A stretch of 64,000 nt of DNA from Cyrtodaria siliqua (GCA_037043455.1 JAWPHD010011446.1:19848-83847); one strand, 5' to 3'. Shown: positions 1-12,884, numbered from the stretch's first letter. Notes: generated by a model from the letters alone, not told the origin. A program made the numbers and translations.

Positions 1-421
1 ATATAGTGTAATATATTGATTAATGTTACATACATATATAGTGTATTATATTGATTATTATTAATGTTACATACATATATAGTGTATTATATTGATTAAT
101 ATTAATGTCACATACATATATAGTGTATTATATTAGCTACATTAATGTTACATACATATATAGTGTATGATATTAGCTACATTAATGTTACATACATATA
201 TAGTGTATGATATTGATTAATATTAATGTAACATATATATATAGTGTATTATATTGATTAATATTAATGTTACATACATATATAGTGTATTATATTGATT
301 AATATTAATGTTAATGTTACATACATATATAGTGTATGATATTAGCTACATTAATGTTACATACATATATATAGTGTATTATATTGATTAATATTAATGT
401 TACATACATATAAAGAGTATT
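1..421. repeat. 43-bp AT-rich satellite, left part
   Basis: About ten imperfect copies of a roughly 43-bp unit containing TTACATACATATATAGTGTA followed by TTATATTGATTAATATTAATG. Copies alternate between a TTGATTAATATT and a TTAGCTACATT variant. The same array resumes at about 4174, so it was split by the LINE insertion. Confidence 0.9.
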
Positions 422-3400
422 ATAGAATAATAATAGAATAGTTTATTTCAAATCCAATAGGCATCTGTCCGTGAGGTACAAATATGATAATATAACAATG
501 ACAGACAGTGATATTTTAAGACACAAATAAGCAATAATACAAAACTGAAATACGCATAACAATAGCCTGGTACGCATTATCTCAATGAATTATAATATGA
601 ACTTCTATCGTGGAGAAGGTGTTCACTATGTAGTAAAAATATCTTGCGACCTTTATTAAACATCTACTTAATATTTTGCCTCAAAAGTATTACATGTTAT
701 ATATAAACTTATCCACACATACACACACTTAAACCCTTAAATACATACTCGAATACATCATTGTACATGTATACTCATACACAAATATACTAATACAGTA
801 CTTACAAAATAAATAACCATGCTAATTATCAAAATATAATATTTCATTTCTTAATTTAAATGCCTTGTAGATGAATATACCCAATTTGTTTAAAACCGAC
901 ATATTTTGACTTTTTAACAATTCAACAAGTTTAAACATATTTGGTCTTCTCCGGTAATACATTGTATGGATGGATATATAACGACCTTAGTTCCTTATAT
1001 AAACTGCACTCTAGAATGAAGTGATATTCATCTTCTAAAATATCACATATCTTACACTTTCTTTCGTGGAAAGGAGTACTAGTTGGTCTTGACCATATGC
1101 CAGCTTCAACCTCTGACCTATGAGATGATACTCTGAACTGTGCAAAAACCTTTAAATACTTAAAAATATGTATTTTTCCTAATATGGCTGAAGCCTAAAT
1201 TCATAGATATTTCTATAAAATAATGCACGACTAGAATTTTCAAGTCTACTATGCCAGTCTTGTAAAAAATGGTCATGAATTCTCTGTTTCGCAAAAAATA
1301 AGAATAATTTAGGTTCACCAACACTTTGGTTAACCCAGACTTCATAAAAACCCAGGGATGCTAATAAATCCCGAAGTAGTGTTACCCAACTTATTTTGTT
1401 CGGTAGTATTTCTAAATCTAATAAAAGCATGTCATAAACAATTCTAGAATATTTACGTTTTTCAGTATGTAACAGTTTCAACCAGTATTTAATAATGTTA
1501 TAATGTCGACGTGTCACAAAATAAGATCGAGCAAGTTCACCATATATAAAATCATTTTGTGTTGTTTTCTTGACCCCTAGCATCTTCTTACAAAATTGTA
1601 TATGAACCCTTTCTATAGCACTTCCTTGAATAAAACCTCACACCTCGCTACTGTAATTTAATATAGGTGAAATTAATTTATCAAACAAATCTAACCTGTG
1701 TTTTGGTGACAAAAACGTGAATTTATGTAAATATTTGTTCATTTTAAAAATTGCTTTCTGAGCTTGCCCCGCCAATGCTGTTTGGGTTGCTGCAAAAGAC
1801 CCACCTGTTGTAAATACAATTCCCAGGTAAACAAATTTATTTACAATTTCTATTATACTTCCGTTATATGAAAACACTAAGTTCCTGGGTAATTGACCTC
1901 CTTTCTTAAAAATCATAACTTTAGATTTTGATGTGTTAACCTTTAATTTCCATCTTTCACAGTATTCAAACATAGAATGTAACCCACTTTGTAAACCATC
2001 TGAAGATTCAGAGAAAAGAACAATATCATCCGCATATAAAAGTATGAATAATTTACAAGTATCAATATCTAAACCTTGGTATCCTTTACGTACAAATTCG
2101 TCTTCTATATCATTTATAAATAGTGAAAACAATAGAGGTGATAAACATTCTCCCTGTCGCACTCCCAGTGAACATACAAACTCATTACTTAGTTTATTAC
2201 AGTATTTAACTCTTGATTTCACAGCAGTATACATGGATTTTATGATATTTAGTATTTTCCCACGCAGACCTAATTAAACAAGTTTATACCATAGATTATC
2301 TCTAACAACATAATCAAAAGCTTTAGAGAAATAAAAAAAGGCACAATACAGGCCTTTACCTTGATTTAAAATATGTGTAATTAAACCATGTAGCACAAAC
2401 ACATTATCGACCGTACTCATATTTGGCCTGAAGCCTGCTTGTGCTTCAATGTACACAAAATAAGTTTCGGCCCATTTTGAAAGTCTATTATTAAGAACAC
2501 GAGTGAAATGTTTTCCTAAACAGCTTAACAACGTAATACCTCTATAGTTATCGACACAGTTTATGCTACCCTTTTTGTGCAATGGAATAACGTAACCTTC
2601 TGACCATGCATCTGGGAAATATCCAATGTCATACGCTTTATTAAATAGTAATCGAATAGTAGGCAATAACGTATTTTTACCATGTATCAGAAACTCATTA
2701 AAAAACATATCTGGCCCAGCTGAGCGGTTAGATTTTAACTGATTTATCGATTTGGAAATGTCTTCGTCTGTAAATTCAACATTCAATTCATCAAACATAA
2801 TACTGAATTCATTTTTTTCATACCTTTCAATGAAATATAAAATATCATCGTCAGGTATGAAAAATGGATCCAGAGGATTATTGACCGATTTGAAGTATTG
2901 TTCATAAGACGATAGTGATATGGTCGATTTCTTTACACCAGATGCAGTTTTAAGCAGATTCCTGTAAGCTTTAGCATTTTTAAACCGAGCTTCTACAAGT
3001 TTTGAAGTTTGCAATGTATCATAGTTTATTCTACTTGTACGCAAAATAAGTTTATATTGCGATCTAGCATAGACCATTTTCTTTCTGGTGTCGTCACATT
3101 TATTTAAACGATACGCGTTTAACGCACTAAGAAAGAGGCGTTTAGCATTGTAACAGTCATCATTGAACCATTCGTTACATTTATCGTTATTAAATGTTAT
3201 ACTTTCACAACTCTGTAAATTCTTTTTAAATAAAGGTGAAGCAACTTCGTCAACAATATCTGTAAAACTCGTCAAACATGTATTTAAATCATTTTCATTT
3301 GTAGACATTTGCGCAGTCTCCTGTAGTGTATTCAGCTTTACCGAAATATCATTTGACCGAAGTCTATCTGTAAAATAAGATTTTAATTCATTTTTCCACG

Positions 3401-4173
3401 AATACCTAAAGTTTACAGTGTCACAAGAGTCAGACGAAAGATGCAAATCTGAATTATTTTTATCAAATTGAAAACTGAAAGAAATAACACAGTGATCTGA
3501 CAAAATATTTGGTTCTTTGACATCGAAAGTATAAACGTACTTAAACATGTTCTGTGACGTTAATATATAATCAACAACACTGCTACCCCTGTGACCTACA
3601 AACGTGTCATTACCAACACCTGTATCGCTATCATAACGACCGTTTAAAATACGAAGACCAGTCTATTTACATAAATCTAACATGAGATTTCCGTTATCAT
3701 TTGTATGACCTATATCTTTAGAAAAGCGTGGTATAAAAGTATCTGACTCATAATCTGACATGAGATGCAACATGTGCAAACTATCATCATCGGCCACAAA
3801 ATCTGGATTAATAGAAGTTCGCGCGTTAAAATCACCTGCAAGAACATAATGACATTCTTTATTTAAATATTTATAATCGATGTCGATTAGAGAATCAATC
3901 AGTCTATCAAAAATGTTTGAATCAATAAGGCTTTGTCGACTACTATCAGCAGGTACCACATAGAAAAGACCAATAAATAAGTCCGTATTTAAAGAAAACA
4001 AATCCCGCTTTAACTTAATCCATACAATATCGTCGTTTCCCTGAAATACAAGTATGTCTTGGCTTACATAAATATCCCTTACATATATAATGATACCACC
4101 CGAGTTGCGTTTACAAGATTTCTTTTTCGCAGTTCGATGCAACTCGAAATGCTCAAACCCTTCAACATTTAAA
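422..4173 (-). mobile_element. LINE (APE-type non-LTR retrotransposon), 5'-truncated
   Basis: A decayed LINE on the minus strand inserted into a 43-bp satellite. Its 3' end, read on the minus strand, is TTTGAAATAAACTATTCTAT followed by a degenerate TTC/TAT microsatellite, typical of invertebrate LINE tails. The 5' end is lost inside the endonuclease domain. No clear target-site duplication was found, perhaps because the flanks are themselves repeats. Confidence 0.9.
822..4169 (-). pseudogene. LINE ORF2: endonuclease plus reverse transcriptase, degraded
   Basis: Reading leftward, the endonuclease segment (4169-3663) has NSGGIIIYV and the catalytic-type GDFNARTS. The reverse transcriptase follows (3548-1638) with VIPLHKKG, NYRGITLLS, GVRQGECLSPLLF and the active-site YADDIVLFS. 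The C-terminal region ends in a zinc-knuckle-like segment (CKICDILEDEYHFILEC near 1030) and a conserved-looking tail ending at 822. Three in-frame stops (near 3665, 2276 and 1640) and at least two frameshifts (near 1170 and 980) make it non-functional. The domain order and the YADD motif point to a CR1/L2/jockey-like group; the clade was not resolved. Confidence 0.88.
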
Positions 4174-4262
4174 TACTATATTAGCTACATTAATGTTACA
4201 TACATATATAGTGTATTATATTGATTAATAGTAATGTTACATATATATATATATAGAGAGAG
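4174..4262. repeat. 43-bp AT-rich satellite, right remnant
   Basis: Two further copies of the unit at 1-421 (TTACATACATATATAGTGTA), ending in an (AT)n run. They directly abut the 5' end of the LINE. Confidence 0.85.
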
Positions 4263-5035
4263 TGGTAAGTTCAATGGGCCGTCCCTTGGGTCCTTTCTCA
4301 CTCTTGACTTCCATTGGGCCTTGACAGCTATGAAATTGCATAGTACAATATGAAAGTATATACTAAAATTTACTTAACAATTACTTACGGTCTGAAGTCC
4401 ATAGATTTGCTGTAAGTTTACAAGTATAGTATTTGGCGGAACTATTGCCACAGATCTTTGAAATACAGCTAATAAAACGATCACATATTTAATCGAACAA
4501 TCCATGATTAACGTATGTTGTAATACCGGATATATACGTGAAATATAAACTGTTATTGATGTTACCCAACACTTGCGTCAGTCACACACCAGTAATTTTA
4601 GCCAATCTATTTATGTCTTTCAAAGAATGTGACGATCCCATATGTAAACTACTGTACCAAAAAGTACACATACACATTTATCAGAGAAATGTCCGTATTT
4701 CGTTAAAGGGGACGAAATATTTTAGATTTTGTTTATCTTTCTTAAATAAATAAGAATGATAAGTATAGTTGCATGATAAACAAATTACACGGATAGTGTC
4801 TTAGTATTTCGGCTATGTTTTGGCTCGTATTGGAACAGTGATAAATGCTCGCCAGAGCATATATCACTTATCACTTTATATACTGTACCCACTGGTATCT
4901 AGGTCTGTGTAAACATCAGTGGATGTCTTTGTTTGTGTGTTTGTTTGTTTGTTTGACTGGTGTTTTACGTCACATGTAACACATGTAAGGTTATAGATGA
5001 CGATCTATTTTTAGCCAGCAGAGCTTATAGGATGG
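4263..5035. other. No recognised feature
   Basis: AT-rich sequence with short chance ORFs only. I see no coding or splice pattern, and no repeat copy that recurs elsewhere in the window. Confidence 0.5.
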
Positions 5036-6395
5036 CGAGTTGCCCGCCGTTCGTCCGTCGTCTGTCGTTCGTTAACTGTTACCTCGTTAAGACGATAGAG
5101 CCTTTATTGTTCATCCGATCTTTACTAAACTTTAACAGATTGTTATTATCAATTAAAGTTCGGCTGAGTTCGAAAACCAGCTAGATCGGACCAGTGACTG
5201 CAGAGTGATGGCCCTTGATTTAGTTAAAATGCTATATTTTGCCTCGTTAAAACGACAGGACCTTCATTTTTTATCCGATCTTACTATTGATTTTATGAAT
5301 ATTGAGTTCTGCTCATCCCGGGGCTAGAGGGCGTGGGCGGTAGCTAGCATATTTCACTACGTTCATGAACAGTCTCAATCAAATCGAGACTGCAATATTT
5401 CGTATGTGTCGTGTTCGGCCATTTCAAGAGATCCACTGTCATACCAACTTTACCAGATTGTTAATATCATAAGTTCGAAAACCAATCAGTTCGGTCCAGC
5501 GGAGTTATGGCCCTTGATTTAGTTAAAAATGCTATATTTTGCCTCGTTAAGACAATAGGGGCTTTATTTTTCATCTGATTTTGCCTCGTTAAGACAATAG
5601 GGGCTTTATTTTTCATCTGATCTTGGTGAGCAATTACCAGAATGTATACCCTGCTTTGCACCGTTAACGGTCACGGTCAAACACATCTTATTGGAATGTG
5701 TAGACTTTGATCCTATGCGTCAAAGGTACTACAATGTTAATACTATGAAAGAGTTATTTGATACTGTAGATTTTAGTCTTGTTTTAGATTTCTTAAAAGA
5801 GATCAGACTATATAAATCATTGTAATGTGTTTTTTATATATATTTTCTTGTTTATATACCCGTTGACGGGCATTCGTTGATTTACATACATAGTTTATAT
5901 TACACCTTATCATCCCTTATTTTTTAATAGTTTTATCTTGATATATTTACATTAATTTTTAATTAATACTTCATTTCTTCATTTTTCATCAATTTTTGCG
6001 CACAATATGACCTATCTATGTGTCGACGTGCCGTAAAACACCATTCATTCATTCATCTGATCTTTACCAAACTTTACCAGATTGTTAATATCAATGAAAG
6101 CTTGGCCTAGTTCGAAAACCAGGCAGATCTAAGCTGTAACAGCGGAGTTATGACCCTTGATTTTAGTTTAAAATGCTATATTTTTCATCGTTTTGCATCG
6201 TTAGGATGACAGGGCCTTCATTTTTCATCCGATCTTCATCAAACTTTACCAGATTGTCCATATCAATGAATGCTCGGAGAAGTTTGATAATCAGCCAGAT
6301 CGGAATAGTAACAGCGGAGTTAAGGCCCTTGATTTAGTTAAAAATGCCATATTTTGCCTCGTTAAGATGATCTTCTGAAATATACTATATGCTGC
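5036..6395 (-). repeat. Tandem-core element (same family as 43.6-46.3 kb), inverted
   Basis: Reverse-complement copies of the roughly 160-bp core unit (on this strand, GGCCCTTGATTTAGTTAAAA and GCCTCGTTAAGACGAT). The left edge carries the element's 3' end (TTTTTAGCC, AGCAGAGCTTATAGGATG, then a CGTCCGTCGTCTGTCG run), but half of the terminal hairpin is missing. The element is interrupted by a LINE 3' fragment at 5624-6052. Confidence 0.8.
5624..6052 (+). mobile_element. LINE 3' fragment with target-site duplication
   Basis: The fragment encodes the extreme C-terminus of a LINE protein: EQLPECIPCFAPLT, then VKHILLECVDFDPMRQRYY and FLKEIRLYKSL before TAA at about 5825. A 3' UTR follows, ending in (CATT)n. 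It is flanked by an 11-bp direct duplication TCATCTGATCT at 5613-5623 and 6053-6063, showing a 5'-truncated insertion into the tandem-core element. The same 3' UTR recurs inverted at about 15.6 kb. Confidence 0.9.
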
Positions 6396-6600
6396 CATAT
6401 TTTATGATGATTTTTGGGGAATTTAGACTTTATTTTATGCATTTTAGCATACACTTTACATACATTAACAATAAATAACCAACACAAAATGATATTGAAG
6501 CATATTCCATAAAAAACGGTGCCCTTTTCGTAACCGGTAAGTTATTTTTGCAATAAATTCGTATTTATAAATTACATATTTTGTCATTTTATGACGGATT
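6396..6600. repeat. Inverted copy of the repeat at 13.5-13.75 kb
   Basis: The sequence around TTGAAGCATATTCCATAAAA and GCCCTTTTCGTAAC matches that near 13490-13560. The preceding GGAATTTAGACTTTATTTTATG matches the reverse complement of 13.68-13.74 kb. This is a small dispersed element, class unknown; the rest of the stretch to 6880 shows nothing recognisable. Confidence 0.55.
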
Positions 6601-6879
6601 TTGTGGAATGTGGATGTTTATTATTTGAATCTTCCCCTCCAATTCCCACATATAAATTTAATCGTCTTATACAAATAATGCATCCTGTTACTAAAGTATA
6701 AACCGTGGCTTGTCATTTAGAGTATGAGTTTATATCCGCCACCAGCAATATAATTGCGTACCCACCCGAATACCCGACGAAAAAGAGAAGCCACCTCAGT
6801 GTTATATTATGAAAACCTGAGTATGATATCAAGCAATAATCAACAATTTACAAGCAACTGAAAACTAATACTACACATA

Positions 6880-7705
6880 ATACTATCAACGAAAGCAGCC
6901 GTATACTGAACTGTCATTTCACCTTCAACACATCAAAATACAGCATTGTACTGAACTTTCAAATGATATTAATCCATCTAAACATTATTCGTGAGGTATC
7001 CTACTAATTCAAAATGAAGATGCAGCATTGAACATTGTTATAAAGCAGCCTTATGCTGGACTTTCATTAACTAGATTATACAGTTGCACATGCACGATGT
7101 AGCAAAACCTCACTATGGTATTTTGATAGCAGCTAACATCAATGTACATATAAAATATGGTTCTGAAATTCAAGTGATAATTAATAATCCACCTAAACAC
7201 TATTCTTGCAGTGTGAGACACATTCAAAATTAAATGCAGCATTGTACATTTTTCAGAAAGCAGCCTTATGCTGGACTTTCGTTAAAGATACTACAAACTT
7301 GCACATGGCACGTGTCGCAAAAACTCACCATGGTATTTTGTAGCAACTAATCAGCAATGTACATATAACATATGTTGCTGAACTTTCTAATGATAATAAT
7401 CCATCTAAAACAGTATTTGTGAGTTACCGGACTAATTCAGAATCAAATGCAGCATTGTACACTTCTTGAAAACAGCCTTATGCTGGACTTTCAGTAAAGA
7501 GATTCCAAACCCGCACATGCACGTGTAGTCAAGATAGAACTATTGTATTTGGTACCAACTAATAGCAATGTACATATAATACATGGTGAAAAAAGCGTTA
7601 CCTCATAAATACATAACAATAATCAATATGTTCAAAAAGAATTTACATAACCATCAATATAACATTAAGCAACAGGACTTGAACTTGAAAGCAGCCTTTT
7701 GCCGG
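6880..7705. repeat. About 215-bp tandem array at the 3' side of the YR retrotransposon
   Basis: Four to five imperfect units, each starting near GCAGCCTTATGCTGGACTTTC (about 6896, 7046, 7261, 7473 and 7692). The array begins right after the recombinase ORF, where DIRS/Ngaro elements carry their terminal direct repeats. It may be that terminal repeat structure. Confidence 0.75.
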
Positions 7706-7785
7706 ACTTTCATTCACTGTCGCCTAGACCATTTTACTACATTTCCCACTTTATTTTGACCATAATTATTGGGTTTCCAAGAATC

Positions 7786-8650
7786 CTAAGATATCAATTT
7801 CAGTTGTGGCAAACGAATGTAATTTTGCAACGCGTTCGATTTCCAGCGACCCATTTTTTTGATAGCATCTTCCAAAAAACCCAGAATGACGGCATGGGTT
7901 GCAGCTCCAATAAGAAATGAGTGCGACTCGACTTGTAACGCCTAGTATCAAAGCCAAGAAATGCAATTGCATTTCGAAGGTGTTCATTAAAGAAAGAATA
8001 AGAAACGGCCTGACCAGTAGCTAATTGAAACAACGTCCCATCAGAATGAGACATAACTGACAAATACATTTCATGGCTTTAACAGGACACACAACAGGAT
8101 CCTGTACATTAATTGGCAAAAATAATGTGGCAGCTTGTTGACTATGTTTATATTTTTTCTCAGGATTAGCTCTAACCCTAGACAACATTTATCGGAATCG
8201 ATGAATTTCAGGTCATCATATTGCACGACCCCAACAGAACTTTTCGATGACTTAACACATATTTCACCAATGCGAAGGAAACCATGAAAAGCCAAAATGC
8301 ACATTGCAGAGAAAACAATTCTATTTGCATAATCATTAATTGTATGGGGAAGGGACAACACAATTTGCTTCAACAACGTGTATGTAATGGGAAGGCGCGT
8401 ATGAGTTGGAACTGTGCCTGCCACCAAATTATTTGCTCCTTTCAAAAACTGTTTGACCAAGAATGAGTCACAGAAATCTTTATAGCCGAATAGCTTATTA
8501 ATGTACGCTAATGCAGATACATGCGAAGCTATGGTATTTACACGGTACTGAGCTACGAACAACGATGCAAGAAAGTTGACTAACAATACATCGGTAACAG
8601 GCAATTCCACGGCAATGTTATTTACACGAAATAAATGACCTTGGTTCTGT
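7786..8650 (-). pseudogene. Tyrosine recombinase of DIRS/Ngaro-like element
   Basis: The N-terminal part (8610-8071) has a SAM-like core-binding region and the box I segment AFHGFLRIGEI, with the first catalytic Arg. After a frameshift near 8070, box II appears in other frames at 7927-7786: SHSFLIGAAT, then MGRWKSNALQNYIR, with the His, the Trp of GRW and the nucleophile-position Tyr. The usual HSFR arginine is Leu here. Frameshifts and this substitution make activity unlikely. The enzyme would integrate circular cDNA without target duplications. Confidence 0.82.
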
Positions 8651-8689
8651 CACAAAGCGCTTGCGCAATTATGTGTTGTGCATCACCAT

Positions 8690-9283
8690 TTAGATCAACA
8701 GCATGTGATCTGGGATTTTCAGTGGCGTACGACAAAAATGCGGCGCTTCTTGGAGTGCCCTCTGAAATTCAAAACGGGACAAATGGTCAGCGATATTATT
8801 ATTTACACCACTGACATGCCTAGCACGAAATAGAATATTGAACCTCATTGACAACAATACTAAACGTCGTACAAGTTGCATCATAATTGGGTCATTAGAT
8901 GTGAGCTTATTAATTACATAGACGGTAGCCTCATTGTCAGAATGAAAGTTTGTGATTGCCATTTTGTGACCCCAAATTTCAACAGCAAGCACAGTTGGGG
9001 AGAATTCCAATTTATTTATATGAAATGCATGGAATAACGATTTCCATCTCTCGGCAACCCATTCTGACCCAAATATTGCAGAGAAACCAACAGTAGATGC
9101 TGCATCCGTATGTAAATTCAACGAATCCGAAGAAATCCATTTGTCATTAAGGAACATGCAGCGCCCATTGAACGACTGCATAAACGAGTTCCACATAAAT
9201 AAATCTGCACGAGCGCCAGCATTTAATCTAATATAAAACGATGAGCAAGTTACTCCAATCGTTAAATCATATAATCTACGCAA
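8690..9283 (-). pseudogene. RNase H domain of DIRS/Ngaro-like element
   Basis: One continuous 197-residue frame. It has the connection motif MRRLYDLTIG, then LHTDAASTVGFSAIFG (first catalytic Asp), LEFSPTVLAVEIWG (Glu), FHSDNEATVYVIN (Asp) and RARHVSGVNNNIADHLSR (His and Asp). This order is that of the RNase H of DIRS elements. It overlaps the end of the RT frame in another frame, which suggests a frameshift. Confidence 0.85.
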
Positions 9284-10360
9284 AAAAGCTCGCCCAGGTA
9301 CAACACAGGAAGTGGCAAAGTGGCAAAGTTCAAAATACCAACTAAGGATAGAATTTCCTTCAACGTGGCCTTTCTCCGGCGTTTGAAGTAATGCAATTGA
9401 CTACGAATATTAGCAACTTTGTCGTCAGGTAATCGTGCGACCATTTCTTTCGAGTCAACCTCAATACCATATATTATTATACATGTGGTCGGGCCGACGG
9501 TTTTCTCATGTTTTATAGGTATATTGATATCATTTCCACAAAACTCTGCAAATTGTTCTGACAATGGTCAGTATCAGGTGGGCCAACAAAGAAAAAATCA
9601 TCTATAATATGACTCATTACTGCCTGATACTTTGCTTCCATAATCCACTGTAACGCAGCACTGAACCTACTAAATAACTGACAAGACATACTGAGGCCCA
9701 TCACTAAACATGCATCCATGTAATATTCCAATGTATTTTCCAGTGCCCAAGAAAATGCCTATCCAAATGATGTATAGGGATTAATCTAAAAGCGTTTTCA
9801 ATGTCTGTTTTTGCCATTAAAGAATTGCGCCCGAATTGTTTAACCTTTTCTACCACAGTATCAATAGAATCATACTGCACCTCTGTGAATTGACGATCTA
9901 TCATGTGATTGACTGAATTCCCTTTTGGAAAAGACAAATCTTGAATTAACCGAAATGTCCCTGATTCCTTCTTGGGCACTAGAGCTAATGGAGAACAAAT
10001 CAAGTTTGATGGTTTTATACTAAAAGGACCCATTACTCTTCCACATTGCAATTCTGCAGTTAGTATTTGACTAACGACAGCTTTGTTATTTAATGCGGAT
10101 GGATGGTTGCGCATAACGTTGTGTGCAGGTAAAGGGCCATCAAAATTAATTCGAAAACCATATGTAAACCCATCAACTAAAATTTGCTTTTCTTCTGTAG
10201 AATAACCTAATAAATATTTTTCCAAAATCTTACTTCTTATTGGGGTAGGCACGAAAGGGCTGGATGCGTTTTGGGACAGTGTTTTGAGATAATTTGGAGT
10301 TGAGTTGACGAGCAAAGCATTTGAATTGTGGATGAGGCTTCCCGCACTGGCCGCAAACAT
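9262..10360 (-). pseudogene. Reverse transcriptase of DIRS/Ngaro-like element
   Basis: The RT is spread over three frames. The first (10360-9704) carries PLALVPKKESGTFRLIQDLS, then MAKTDIENAFRLIPIH, the first catalytic Asp block. The second (9731-9513) has GLSMSCQLFSRFSAALQWI and the active-site IDDFFFVGP. The third (9564-9262) has ARLPDDKV and LKEILSLVGILNFA, the thumb/connection region. Frameshifts near 9710 and 9540 break the frame. Confidence 0.87.
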
Positions 10361-11244
10361 GTTCGTATTGACAATTACGCAACTGACAACCCTGAGGTAT
10401 GTTATACTTGAAACAATATTTGTTCATGTTAACTGTATTGCGGCCAACTGCGGGTGCCGTCATCATTGTAGTGGCTCTTATCCACAGCTCATGATGCAAA
10501 GATCCCCACGCTAGTGGTTGTGTTTGCCGGTGCGCTCTAAAACTTTTGTCATAAAAATTGAATGCCGTCACCCCATGCACCCTCTCCAAATCCCTAATGG
10601 TATTCATATAAGACAGTAACCCTGCTGCCTCCTCATGGAAACGTTTAATATATATGTCCATGTATATTGTAAAAGCCGACAACCATTTGCCGATCGACAT
10701 ATTTCGCCCGTCTTCTTTTGGCGCAAGAGACACCTGGTGACCACCTGAAGAGAACTTAACTGTGATCTCTTCATTGTCAAACCGTTTATTTAACAGAGAA
10801 GCAAGGTCTATGAACTCGCGGTTCCAGATTGCGCTTTTAGTTTTTTCAGGTACCAGTGCTCCAGGTGACACAGTGAGCGTGTAGAACGGGTGTTATAGTA
10901 CCTTGTGGCGACTGTCCATGCATGGATGTGGTCTTATTAGTGAATAAGGCTTGTTGCACTTATTGCGAGACGTCTCCCGCAGCAGACATACTTTGCTCTG
11001 TCATAGTTTTACCTACAGTGGCTACTGCACGTGTTGGTATTGGTTGAGCAGGTGGTATCACCCCCCGTTGCTCGAGCGCTATCAAAACTGCCTCTACAAT
11101 GGCCGCATGGTCATTAACCCCATCAGTTGTATTGTGGTCATTGGGAGCTGGCACAGGTGGTATGGTTCCCAGTGGCTGCACTGTTTGACTATTTTTGGGG
11201 TTTACGGCCTTTTGCTGAATCCTAGATGACCGCTTTGGAGGCAT
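10230..11244 (-). pseudogene. Gag-like ORF1 of DIRS/Ngaro-like element
   Basis: The N-terminal piece starts at ATG 11244 (MPPKRSSRIQQK, P/A/Q-rich) and meets a stop at about 10960. The rest resumes at 10871 in another frame. It contains a long helical segment and then a Cys/His cluster near 10310-10390: CQLRNCQYEHVCGQCGKPHP followed by QFKC, the nucleic-acid-binding pattern of DIRS gag proteins. It overlaps the RT frame by about 130 bp. Confidence 0.75.
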
Positions 11245-11639
11245 ACCTGGAAATGTATTATGAAATCAATTTAATTTAAGTTAGATACTAACCCCAGTAC
11301 AAAACTTTCTAACTTCCTTCCTAAACAAGAATATGATACTTTCAACCAATAACTAGTTGTATGAACTATATTAAATTATTTTAACTCTTTTAATTAAGCG
11401 TCAAAAAGTGTACGCCGAATAATAGCTTGAAACATCTTGGAAACAAATACATGCTAAACCGTACCTATAAATATATATAATACTTTAATGGAAATGCAAA
11501 ATCAGTAATCATAATCGTACCATAAAGATGAAATAGTGTTCCATCAATTGAAATTTGCATTTGTGTACTCAACCTTGAGTACAAAATCCATAATAAAGTT
11601 CTGAGGCTGACTTATGAGTATCAAGCAATACGGGAATCA

Positions 11640-12262
11640 AACTGCTTTATTGCACAATGTAGTTTACATAAAAACTACAAATGAAATAATGTATACAAAT
11701 ACATGTAATACAATATGAATAGTTATTAACCTACAAATACATGTAAGTCTAACTTGCAATAAAAACAACACTGTATCGATGAGCATAATCCGCAAGTCCA
11801 AAGTCGAGGATCCAATAGCTTAATTGCATAATGTAGTTTACACAAACTACAAATTTAATAATGTATACAAATACATGTAATACAATATTAATAGTTATTA
11901 ACCTACAAATACATGTAGGTCTAACTTTGCAATAAAAACAACCGTGTATCATTGTACATAATCCGCAAGTCCAACGTCGAGAATCGAATAGTTTAATTTC
12001 ACAATGTAGTTTACATAAACTACAAATTTAATAATGTATACAAATACATGTAATACACAATTTATAGTTAATAACCTACAAAATACATGTAGGTCTAACT
12101 TTGCAATAAAAACAACCATATATCATTGTGCAAGTCCAAATTCGAAAATAGATAGCCTAAATTTCACAATGTAGTTTACATAAACTACAAATTTAATAAT
12201 GTATACAAATACATGTAATACAATATGAATAGTTATTAACCTACACATACATGTAGGTCTTA
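11640..12262. repeat. About 172-bp tandem array between gag and the hydrolase ORF
   Basis: Four units marked by AATGTAGTTTACATAAACTA (about 11657, 11829, 12003 and 12170), each also holding TACAAATACATGTAATACA and ACATGTAGGTCTAAC. The unit is unrelated to the 215-bp array at 6.9-7.7 kb. The 11245-11640 stretch between it and gag has no recognised feature. Confidence 0.8.
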
Positions 12263-12884
12263 CTTTGGAGGGTTTTTGTTGTTGTTGTTTTACCTTATTT
12301 TCCATCGGCTTACCCGAATTACACAATCCCTGACACTCCTGATGTATTTTGGATAACCAATTTCGTTAGACAAATGTATGCCATCGCTATTGAAACGGTA
12401 CTCTGTACAGTTCCACAAACCCCTATGCTTCCAATAAAAAAATTGGTAGGTCCGTAGTAGTTACCAGGTTTTGAATAGCAACATTGGCCCGAATAACATG
12501 CGAATTGTAACCTGGATATGGCACATTATCCCTGTGCAAAACCTGCAAGATGGATATACCTTCTTTACATTTAATCCGATGACGATATATGAGGCATAAC
12601 TCAAAATGTCTTCTAGTGCAAATTGTTCTGGTGAGTATAACGGACTGCATAAATTATTTAAACCTAAATCTAGTAACACGATATCACGTCCTTCCAGATC
12701 ACAATCTCTAGAGTGCAGTCTCCTACTTTGTTGCAAATTAAGACCCCCTAAACCAAAACAGCTGACATTAACTGCATACCACGTCAGCCCTAAGTTGAAA
12801 TATTCAGCACTATTAACTAATAATTGTTCAAGACGATGCACAAAACTATGTCCCCAAATCACAACATGCACCGCCATTCTGTGA
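12260..12884 (-). pseudogene. SGNH/GDSL-hydrolase-like ORF, retrotransposon-associated
   Basis: It starts at ATG near 12877 with MAVHVVIWGHSFVHRLEQL. GHS occupies the block I position (usually GDS), followed by GLGGLNL (block II-like) and LLDLGLNNL (block III-like). After two frameshifts (near 12595 and 12430) the C-terminal block reads DGIHLSNEIGYPKYIRSVRD, with the Asp-x-x-His catalytic pair. Such hydrolases occur in Ngaro retrotransposons and in ORF1 of some LINEs. The position upstream of gag is unusual for Ngaro. Confidence 0.7.

Noticed and set aside
6880..7705. Proof that the 215-bp array is the split direct repeat of the DIRS element
   Set aside because: The position fits, but no matching copy was found at the other end of the element, so it is reported only as a tandem array.
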